DNA of 12,118 nt from CAZPUI01 sp964415525 (GTDB lineage: Bacteria; Acidobacteriota; Holophagae; Holophagales; Holophagaceae), in contig CAYQAS010000126.1 of the NCBI GenBank assembly GCA_964415525.1, positions 1 through 12,118 of the forward strand. Direction: 5' to 3'. The notes beneath the pieces were generated by a model. It saw only the letters and a list, made by a program, of their open reading frames with translations. It searched no databases and was not told the origin of the DNA. Of the stretch, positions 5,483 through 11,299 are shown piece by piece; the stretch's first letter is position 1, and each line of letters begins with the position of its first letter. The translations under genes were made by a program, and so were the position numbers.

Positions 5483-7296
5483 GCGCCCTGCCTGCCCTCG
5501 ATGACCTGGATCTGGCCATGCTCGAAACCCCGTCGCCCACCCTCCTCGAGCCCCTGGAGCGGAAGCTGCGAGACATCCTGCGCAGCGATCTGCTCACCCC
5601 GCACTTCCAGCCCATCCTGGACCTCCGCTCCGGGGAGGTGCATGGCTTCGAGGGGCTGATCCGCGGCCCCTCCGACACCCCCCTGCATAGCCCCATGACC
5701 CTATTCCGGGTAGCTCGCCACGTCGGACTCCAGGCGGAGCTGGAGGCCGCCTGCCTGAGGACGCTCCTGAAGGCATTCGCCCGGAGCGGCCAGAGCAGCC
5801 TGCTCTTTCTCAACGTCAGTCCCAGTTCCCTGGTGCGCGCCCTGGAAGTCCCAGTGATGCGGCGCTCGGACCTCTCGGATCTGGGCATCGCCCCCTGTCA
5901 GGTGGTGATCGAGCTGACGGAGAGCGAGCCCACCTTCGAGTGGGAGCCCCTGCTGGATGCGGCGGATCACTTCCGTTCCGCCGGCTTCGCCATCGCCATG
6001 GACGACCTGGGGGAGGGCTTCTCCAGCCTGCGGTTATGGAGTGCCCTGCGTCCGGATTACGTCAAGGTGGACAAACACTTCGTCCAAGGCGTGAGCTTCG
6101 ACCCGGTGAAGCTCCAGTTCCTCCGCTCCATCCACGAGCTGGCCCGGCGCACCGGCGCCCTGACGGTGGCGGAAGGCATCGAGACGGACGCCGACCTCGC
6201 GACCCTCCATGAACTCGGGCTGGAGCTGGGCCAGGGCTACCACTTCGGTCGACCGGCTGGCGCCCCGGTGGCGCCCCCCCGCAGCCGTGCCGCGCCGGAC
6301 CATGGCCCGGTCCGCCGCCTGGAGACGGGTTCTGGAAATCGTGCCACCGCGGGTCACCTGATGCGCCCGGTGGCTCCCGTCCTGCCGGAGACCTCCATCC
6401 TGGAAGTGGAGCGGCGCTTTGCCCACGACGGGGAGCTGATGAACCTGCCCGTGGTCCGAATCGGCCAGCCGGTGGGGCTTCTGAACCGCCATGCCTTTCA
6501 GGACGTGATGGCCCGGCCCTTCAGCCGCGAGCTCTACGGTAAGCGCCCCTGCGAGATCTTCATGGAGCGCCACCCGGTGGTGGTCGACCACCACACGACC
6601 CTGCACGAACTCAGCCAACGGCTCGTGGAATCGGACCCCCGCCACCTGCTCTTCGGCTTTGCCGTGACTCGTGGCGGCACCTACGTCGGCATGGGCAGCG
6701 GCGCCGCGCTCATGAAGGAGATCACGGAGCTGCAGATCCGCAGCGCACGCTATGCCAACCCCCTCACCCTGCTACCTGGCAACGTGCCCATCCATGAGCA
6801 TCTGGACGACCTGATCGCCCAGCGCGAAGCCTTTGTCGTGGCCTACGCGGACCTCGACCATTTCAAGCCCTTCAATGACGTCTATGGCTACCGCCGAGGC
6901 GACGAGGTGATCCAGTGGACCGCCCGCATCCTCCAGAGCGCGTGCGATCCCGCACGGGACTTTCTGGGTCATGTCGGCGGCGACGATTTCATCCTCGTGC
7001 TGCGCGGCCCCGGATGGCGAGAACGCCTGGAGCAGGCCCTGCGGGACTTTACCGCGGAGCGGGCGGTCTTCTTCTCGCCCGAACACCTCGCCCTGGGCGG
7101 CTACAAGAGCGAGGACCGACAGGGCGCAACCGTGTTCCACCCCCTGGTCGGCCTTTCCATCGGCGTGCTCTCGGTGCTTCCAGGCCAGTTCCAGAGCCAC
7201 CACGAAGTGAGCGCCGCCGCCACTCAGTGCAAGCATATGGCGAAGCGTATGCCGGGATGCAGCCTGTTCGTGGAGCGACGCGGCACGCGAGATTGA
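5479..7296 (+). CDS. EAL-CBS-GGDEF cyclic-di-GMP signalling protein, 605 aa
   Basis: A soluble cytoplasmic protein combining, in order, an EAL phosphodiesterase domain (about 30-260), a CBS pair (about 290-415) and a GGDEF domain (about 425-600). EAL residues expected for catalysis are present: E in FEGLIRG (57-63), N in FLNVSP, E in IELTES, the DD of MDDLGEGFSSL (174-184), K in YVKVDK, E in AEGIET (231-236) and Q in GQGYHFGRP. The signature itself reads EGL. The GGDEF part has ADLDHFKPFNDVYGYRRGDEV (457-477) and the linker NPLTLLPGN, but the active motif is GGDDF (500-504) and the RxxD inhibitory site is not intact (PARD). It probably degrades c-di-GMP, with the GGDEF domain weak or regulatory. 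No transmembrane segment is seen. The ATG at 5479 overlaps the upstream stop (ATGA), giving strict coupling to the pseudokinase gene; an in-frame ATG at 5449 would overlap more and is less likely. Confidence 0.92.
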   Translation: MSALPALDDLDLAMLETPSPTLLEPLERKLRDILRSDLLTPHFQPILDLRSGEVHGFEGLIRGPSDTPLHSPMTLFRVARHVGLQAELEAACLRTLLKAFARSGQSSLLFLNVSPSSLVRALEVPVMRRSDLSDLGIAPCQVVIELTESEPTFEWEPLLDAADHFRSAGFAIAMDDLGEGFSSLRLWSALRPDYVKVDKHFVQGVSFDPVKLQFLRSIHELARRTGALTVAEGIETDADLATLHELGLELGQGYHFGRPAGAPVAPPRSRAAPDHGPVRRLETGSGNRATAGHLMRPVAPVLPETSILEVERRFAHDGELMNLPVVRIGQPVGLLNRHAFQDVMARPFSRELYGKRPCEIFMERHPVVVDHHTTLHELSQRLVESDPRHLLFGFAVTRGGTYVGMGSGAALMKEITELQIRSARYANPLTLLPGNVPIHEHLDDLIAQREAFVVAYADLDHFKPFNDVYGYRRGDEVIQWTARILQSACDPARDFLGHVGGDDFILVLRGPGWRERLEQALRDFTAERAVFFSPEHLALGGYKSEDRQGATVFHPLVGLSIGVLSVLPGQFQSHHEVSAAATQCKHMAKRMPGCSLFVERRGTRD

Positions 7297-7303
7297 CCCA
7301 CAT

Positions 7304-7374
7304 GCGATCTCCGACGCGAAGGCGTCGGGAGCCACTCAGCTCCCGGCGCTTGAGACTCCCCACACTGGGATCGC
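7304..7374. other. Cluster of hairpins between convergent genes
   Basis: Between the EAL-CBS-GGDEF stop and the minus-strand remnant lie CCGACGC (7311-7317)/GCGTCGG (7322-7328) with loop GAAG, and GGGAGC (7327-7332)/GCTCCC (7339-7344), which share two bases. An outer pairing GCGATC (7304-7309)/GATCGC (7369-7374) closes the whole. No T-run follows on either strand, so it is not a classical terminator, though it may stop transcription from both sides or protect 3' ends. Confidence 0.45.
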
Positions 7375-7375
7375 G

Positions 7376-7570
7376 TCAGTACCTCACTGTCGGCGTCCCG
7401 CCCCGGTTCACGGTGATGACGCTGATGGAACCTTCGGGATCCATGGAATCCGGTTGGCCATAGCTGTTGGGCTCCCCTTCATTGGCCACCAGCAGCTTGG
7501 TGCCATCGGGCGAGAACGTGAGCATGTCCGGCAGGGCGCACGCAAAGGGACCGCACCTACCGTCAGGCTC
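7376..7570 (-). pseudogene. Remnant of a choice-of-anchor-I type beta-propeller protein
   Basis: On the minus strand a frame ending at a TGA (7376-7378) encodes about 60 residues that read like a real protein: ALPDMLTFSPDGTKLLVANE, then GEPNSYGQPDSMDPEGSISV, then ITVNRGGTPTVRY. LPDMLTFSPDG, LLVANEGEP and DPEGSISVI are typical of the early part of large secreted choice-of-anchor-I proteins, which are usually several hundred residues and are sometimes found with extracellular phosphatases. There is no start codon with a ribosome site, and upstream the frame runs into the 3' end of the diheme lipoprotein gene. None of the three frames after the TGA continues the family. I read it as the leftover of a deletion. 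Family recall is from memory and not from a search. Confidence 0.6.
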
Positions 7571-7572
7571 GG

Positions 7573-9291
7573 TCACCGGGCTCTGTTCAGCGCCGGGAGG
7601 ATACCCGTAGGCTGGTCCTGCTTCAGACTGCGGTGGACGTGCTCCGCGGGCTGAGAGGTGGCGTCCCGACCGCGGGTGAAGCCCTGCTCCTGGACGAGAA
7701 CACGGTAAGCCTTGTTCAGCTGCCAAGCCCGGGTCGGGCTGGGCAGGAGCAGCAGGGAGATGTCGTCCTGGAGGCAACGCAACTTTTCGGGCCGCGTCTT
7801 TCCATCAGAGGTGAAGAAGCGCGCCAGCACCTCGCGGTTGCCACGCAGCTCGTCCCCGGCACCATTGGTTTGGAGATAGAAGCCGTATTCGGGGACGACC
7901 CCGGCCCCCTCGATCTCCACCTTGGGTTCCGCCTGCCCTTTGAGGCCCTTCTGGGTCCAGTGGTACCAACCCCGGCGGAAGCCGTCGGCCTCCTGCTTGC
8001 GGGCGAAGGCGAAGGTCCCGTCGGTGGTGACGCCCAGGCCGCTGTGGCAGCCCATGCAGGAGGCGGTCTCCTCATAGGTCTGGGGACGCAACGCGCCCTT
8101 CCGGTCCTCGATGAAGGCCTGGTACACCCAGCCCTGGCCGTTACGGAGGCCCTGCTCCACATCGCCGAGAAAGGTCCGCAAGCGGTCCGGGAAGTCCCGC
8201 TTCTCCTTGACCTCCGCGCCGGCGGCGGCCCGAAGGTCGTAGTAGGTCTGCCAGGACCGCTTCTGGGCATACCGCAGTTCTTTGAGCCGGGGGGCCATGG
8301 CCACGGTGCCTTCGCGGGTCACATCGAGATAGCGCACGGTGTGCAGGAATTCCGTGCCCTCGGGAAAGAGGCCCGCCGCGAGGTGGACCTTGCCTTCCGT
8401 CTGCAGGCGCCCGGCCCGGCCCGCGTAGAGCATGGTGCGCCCCTTCACGGGATCCCAGTCGTAGCGGACCTTCCGCGCGGTGCCGAGGCGGCCGTCCTTG
8501 TCGAGGTCGAGCCCGAGCCGGACCTCATCCACGGGATCCAGAGGCACATCCCGGCGCTTCACCAGGGCCTCCACCAGGGCCAGGTTCACGCGGTAGATGT
8601 CCCGGTCGAAGTGGCCCTCGGCGGCCTGCTGAAAGGCCGGGGCCATGCGGATCAGCACATCGCCGGTGGAGCCGTTGGTGGGCCAGAAGGTGCCCGGGAA
8701 GGGCGCGTAGGCGAAGGCCCGCCAGCCGGTGAAGCCGCCCTCGGGGGTACGGTCAAAGCCCTCGTCGTCGAAGGCGAAACGGACATCCGGGATGTAGCCA
8801 TCCCAGCGCCCATTCCCATCGAAGTCCCAGCCCTTGGGCACGGTCTTGAGCCGCGCGGCCAGCAGGTTCGTCCCGTCGCTGGCGAGGTAGTTGCTCCGGC
8901 GGATGTAGGCCTGGATCTCCGCATCCGGCATGGCCTCCACCCGGGCGGCGCGGGACTCAAACAGGTTGCGCCACGGGTTCGTCCGGGCCTGGGCCGGGAA
9001 GGCGTAGCTCAGCTGCAGGTCCGGGTCGTGGCGGTAGTTGGGCTCGGTGGAGGCGGTGTGGCAGGTGTAGCAGGGATTGTGCACGCGGCCCTTTGCCCCT
9101 TCGGTCTGCGTCCAGCACATGGGCGGAATGTAGGCCACCTCGTTGGACATCCGCTTGGAGCGCAGGTCCAGGGCGGCGCCATCCCCCGGATCGGCGGTCC
9201 CCACGGGGACCACCTGGCGGGGACGGCACCCGATCCCGAGGGCAAGCAGGAGTGACAGCACCCAGCCGCCCTGTCGCAGGCTTCGATTCAT
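7573..9291 (-). CDS. Diheme cytochrome c-like lipoprotein, 572 aa
   Basis: An exported protein of unrecognised family with two heme c attachment motifs, CYTCH (74-78) and CMGCH (412-416), more than 330 residues apart. The N-terminus MNRSLRQGGWVLSLLLALGIGC is a lipoprotein-like signal with Cys22 as the modified residue; Gly at -3 makes the lipobox imperfect. Two calcium-loop-like Asp-rich stretches occur, DFDGNGRWDG (156-165) and DLDKDGRLG (262-270). The middle is rich in Trp, Tyr and Phe (for example GWRAFAYAPFPGTFWPTNGS at 189-208). The ATG at 9291 is chosen because AGGAGAGGA precedes it by 4 bp; a TTG further upstream lies within the terminator. It may be an electron-transfer protein or a diheme enzyme at the outer membrane, but substrate and partners are unknown. 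It lies downstream of phoX with a terminator hairpin between, 70 bp in all. The last ~35 residues are poorly structured and may be new sequence from the deletion that left the remnant beyond. Confidence 0.85.
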   Translation of the reverse strand: MNRSLRQGGWVLSLLLALGIGCRPRQVVPVGTADPGDGAALDLRSKRMSNEVAYIPPMCWTQTEGAKGRVHNPCYTCHTASTEPNYRHDPDLQLSYAFPAQARTNPWRNLFESRAARVEAMPDAEIQAYIRRSNYLASDGTNLLAARLKTVPKGWDFDGNGRWDGYIPDVRFAFDDEGFDRTPEGGFTGWRAFAYAPFPGTFWPTNGSTGDVLIRMAPAFQQAAEGHFDRDIYRVNLALVEALVKRRDVPLDPVDEVRLGLDLDKDGRLGTARKVRYDWDPVKGRTMLYAGRAGRLQTEGKVHLAAGLFPEGTEFLHTVRYLDVTREGTVAMAPRLKELRYAQKRSWQTYYDLRAAAGAEVKEKRDFPDRLRTFLGDVEQGLRNGQGWVYQAFIEDRKGALRPQTYEETASCMGCHSGLGVTTDGTFAFARKQEADGFRRGWYHWTQKGLKGQAEPKVEIEGAGVVPEYGFYLQTNGAGDELRGNREVLARFFTSDGKTRPEKLRCLQDDISLLLLPSPTRAWQLNKAYRVLVQEQGFTRGRDATSQPAEHVHRSLKQDQPTGILPALNRAR

Positions 9292-9295
9292 GAGG

Positions 9296-9304
9296 TCCTC
9301 TCCT
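9296..9304 (-). promoter_or_regulatory. Ribosome-binding site fixing the diheme lipoprotein start
   Basis: AGGAGAGGA read on the minus strand lies 4 bp before the ATG at 9291 and begins 3 bp after the T-run of the phoX terminator. It decides in favour of the ATG over the in-frame TTG at 9309. Confidence 0.75.
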
Positions 9305-9307
9305 GGC

Positions 9308-9339
9308 AAAAAGGGGGGACGCAGGCCGCTGCGTCCCCC
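9308..9339 (-). terminator. Rho-independent terminator between phoX and the diheme lipoprotein gene
   Basis: A perfect 11-bp stem (9314-9324 with 9329-9339), a 4-base loop, and a TTTTT run on the minus strand (9308-9312) form a textbook terminator 22 bp after the phoX stop. The next gene's ribosome site starts 3 bp beyond, leaving no room for a promoter after it. The downstream gene therefore needs read-through or a promoter within the 3' end of phoX. Confidence 0.9.
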
Positions 9340-9361
9340 GGGATGGCCATGCGAACGGCCG

Positions 9362-11146
9362 TTACTTCATGGCCGGGAAGGGGCCGATGTAGCCGGTGTA
9401 GGCGCGCTTGGCCTCGGCGGCGGGGAGCTTGCCCTGGTCCGACTCGCCGTAGGGGTGCTGGATCACGCTCATCAGGTAGGCCCAGCCGTTGATGTCGGGG
9501 TAGAAGTAGGGCGAGGTGGTCTCGGAGCCGAAGGGCGTGGTCTGGATGCGGGTGAGGGTCTTCTTGACCACGTCGTAGGCCCAGATCATGTCGTTCTGGT
9601 GGGTGCCCGTGTCCTCGCCGATGATCAGCACGCCGCGGCCAGGGATGAAGGTGAGGTTATCGGGCTCGGCGATGCCCTCCACGTCGCACTTGTTGGCGGC
9701 AAAGGGGCTGTCCGCCGGGTAGGTCTTGGGCGTGGCGCTCACCACGCCGTACATCTTGGTGGCGACGAAGTTCGCGTCCACCTCCAGGCCATAGACCGTG
9801 CCCCCGATGTTCTCCGGCAGGCGGATGTGGTTCGGGCCGCCCACGTCGTACTTCGCATCGGCGTCCTTCATGCCGCGACTCACCACGGACATGGCAAGGT
9901 AGAGCACCTTGCCGTCGGGATCGAAGGTGATGCCCTCCATCTTGTTGAACTCGGTGGTGCCGCCCTTCAGGGCCCCGTAGCGGCGGCTCTCCAGGCGGCT
10001 CGCGGCGAGCTCCATGCCGGGCTTCACCTTGAGCAGCTCCCGGCCGACGGTGGTGTTGATGGACATGAAGCCGGTGGGGACGCTGCCATCGGCGTTGAGG
10101 GTAGCGGTCTCGAAGATGTCCGAGAACTGGATCTTCCGGTCCATCAGCGTCTTCACTTGGGCGTCCGTGGCCTTGCCCAGGCTGATCCAGGTGAGGTTGG
10201 CGGTGCCGCCGCTGGTGGTGCCGGTCTGCTCCCACTTGGCGATGAAGAGCTCGCCGCTGCTGAGGTCCTCCGCCTTGTCCGCCTCGAAGCGGAAGAGGGC
10301 CACGTTGGCGCCGTCGTCCGAGATGTAGACGGTCTTGCGGTTGGGCATGACGTAGCCGAGCTCATGGGCCAGGCGCCCCATGGCGTAGTGCTTGGCGGCC
10401 GCCACGTCGCTGAAGGTGTTCACCTTCACCTCGATCTGCCAGCCGTAGTTGTAGGCATAGAGGCCGCCCGCGGCGAAGTAACCCGGGGCGGTCCCGGCGG
10501 GATCCAGCCCGAAATAGAGGGCCTGGCTGTTGCCGTAGCCGTCCTTCTCCAGGTAGCCAGAGGCTTTCACCTGGCGGGCATCGGGCTCGTATTCCTCGGA
10601 GCCCAGGTGGGAACCCCAGGGGGTCACGCTGCCGGCGCAGTGGATCCAGCCGCCGCCGAAGGCGCTGTGGTCGATGGGCCGCGTGCGCACGGGGCTCAGC
10701 TTGCCGTTGGCCTTGTCCTGGTTCAGCTCGGTGACGTACATGGCGCCGGGGCTGCACTCGAAGTGGCTGACCATGTAGACCTTCCCGTCGGTCTTCCCGA
10801 TCAGGAGGGAGCTGAAGTCGTTGTCGTTGGAGATCCAGGGGGCGCCATCGGCCCCCACCAGGGCCTTCCCGTGCGTGTCGTAGATCTGGCCGAAGGCCTG
10901 GCCACCCACCACCTCCCCGCTACGCAGGATGGTGTGGAAGCCAATGGCGACCTCCTTGCCGTCCACCGTGGCCTTGGGGGAGGCCAGGATGGACATCTTC
11001 TCCGCGTCCGTCTCCGGGGCCTTCACCCCCGCGAACTGCAAGGTCTTGGGCATGGGCTGGCTCGGGTAGTCCTTGCTGCTCGAACAGCCGACGAGACCAA
11101 GCAGGACGGAGGCGGTCAGGGCCGCGACGAGGGTGACACGTGGCAT
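9362..11146 (-). CDS. phoX: PhoX-family (DUF839) phosphatase-like lipoprotein, 594 aa
   Basis: A secreted beta-propeller protein of the PhoX/DUF839 family (PF05787). Characterised members are alkaline phosphatases using iron and calcium to release phosphate from organic esters outside the cytoplasm. Family signatures in order: HCAGSVTPWGSHLGSEEYEP (169-188), with the conserved active-site-region Cys170 and paired Glu; AHELGYVMPNRKTVYISDDG (260-279); NKMEGITFDPDGKVLYLAMS (401-420); DVEGIAEPDNLTFIPGRG (488-505); IIGEDTGTHQND (508-519); and SETTSPYFYPDINGWAYLMS (541-560). The signal MPRVTLVAALTASVLLGLVGC is a lipoprotein signal (LVGC, Cys21) without a twin-arginine motif, unlike the Tat-exported PhoX enzymes. 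The ATG at 11146 is chosen for its GGAGA site and because the signal begins there; an ATG at 11200 has no ribosome site. The downstream hairpin terminator is strong. Phosphatase activity is inferred from family and from the neighbouring alkaline phosphatase. Confidence 0.9.
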   Translation of the reverse strand: MPRVTLVAALTASVLLGLVGCSSSKDYPSQPMPKTLQFAGVKAPETDAEKMSILASPKATVDGKEVAIGFHTILRSGEVVGGQAFGQIYDTHGKALVGADGAPWISNDNDFSSLLIGKTDGKVYMVSHFECSPGAMYVTELNQDKANGKLSPVRTRPIDHSAFGGGWIHCAGSVTPWGSHLGSEEYEPDARQVKASGYLEKDGYGNSQALYFGLDPAGTAPGYFAAGGLYAYNYGWQIEVKVNTFSDVAAAKHYAMGRLAHELGYVMPNRKTVYISDDGANVALFRFEADKAEDLSSGELFIAKWEQTGTTSGGTANLTWISLGKATDAQVKTLMDRKIQFSDIFETATLNADGSVPTGFMSINTTVGRELLKVKPGMELAASRLESRRYGALKGGTTEFNKMEGITFDPDGKVLYLAMSVVSRGMKDADAKYDVGGPNHIRLPENIGGTVYGLEVDANFVATKMYGVVSATPKTYPADSPFAANKCDVEGIAEPDNLTFIPGRGVLIIGEDTGTHQNDMIWAYDVVKKTLTRIQTTPFGSETTSPYFYPDINGWAYLMSVIQHPYGESDQGKLPAAEAKRAYTGYIGPFPAMK

Positions 11147-11151
11147 CGGGA

Positions 11152-11156
11152 TCTCC
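11152..11156 (-). promoter_or_regulatory. Ribosome-binding site fixing the phoX start
   Basis: GGAGA on the minus strand, 5 bp before the ATG at 11146, selects this start and gives a clean lipoprotein signal. The in-frame ATG 54 bp upstream has no purine-rich site and would add a polar 18-residue leader. Confidence 0.7.
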
Positions 11157-11177
11157 AGAGTGGGTTCACTACCTCTG

Positions 11178-11195
11178 GTGATTCGGATGTGACGG
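11178..11195 (-). promoter_or_regulatory. Possible Pho-box-like repeat upstream of phoX
   Basis: On the minus strand CCGTCAC-ATCC-GAATCAC has the 7-4-7 layout of a PhoB half-site pair, about 32 bp before the phoX start. The first repeat matches CTGTCAT at five of seven positions, the second at fewer. A similar layout occurs at 1062-1079. The call is weak and rests on family context. Confidence 0.22.
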
Positions 11196-11254
11196 TTCAT
11201 CGAACGCGTGGGTACAGGGCTTCAACTTCTCTGCGCCCATCCCTCGACAGCACG

Positions 11255-11284
11255 CGTCCCCCGCGCCTCAGGCGACAGGGGACG
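11255..11284. other. GC-rich hairpin in the phosphatase-phoX gap
   Basis: A 7-bp stem CGTCCCC (11255-11261)/GGGGACG (11278-11284) contains an inner 4-bp stem CGCC/GGCG with loop TCA. It lies 15 bp after the alkaline phosphatase stop on the minus strand. No T-run follows, so it may be a weak or factor-dependent terminator, or an mRNA-processing site between the two phosphatase genes. Confidence 0.45.
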
Positions 11285-11299
11285 GAACAGGAATGGGGT

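Noticed and set aside
7633..9255. Plus-strand open frame of 540 codons opposite the diheme lipoprotein
   Set aside because: The minus-strand frame carries a signal peptide, two CXXCH motifs and a ribosome site. The plus-strand translation is Val/Gly/Ala-rich with no motif.
11144..11200. Start of phoX at the upstream ATG (11200)
   Set aside because: No ribosome site upstream, and the added 18 residues are polar. The ATG at 11146 has GGAGA and begins the signal peptide.
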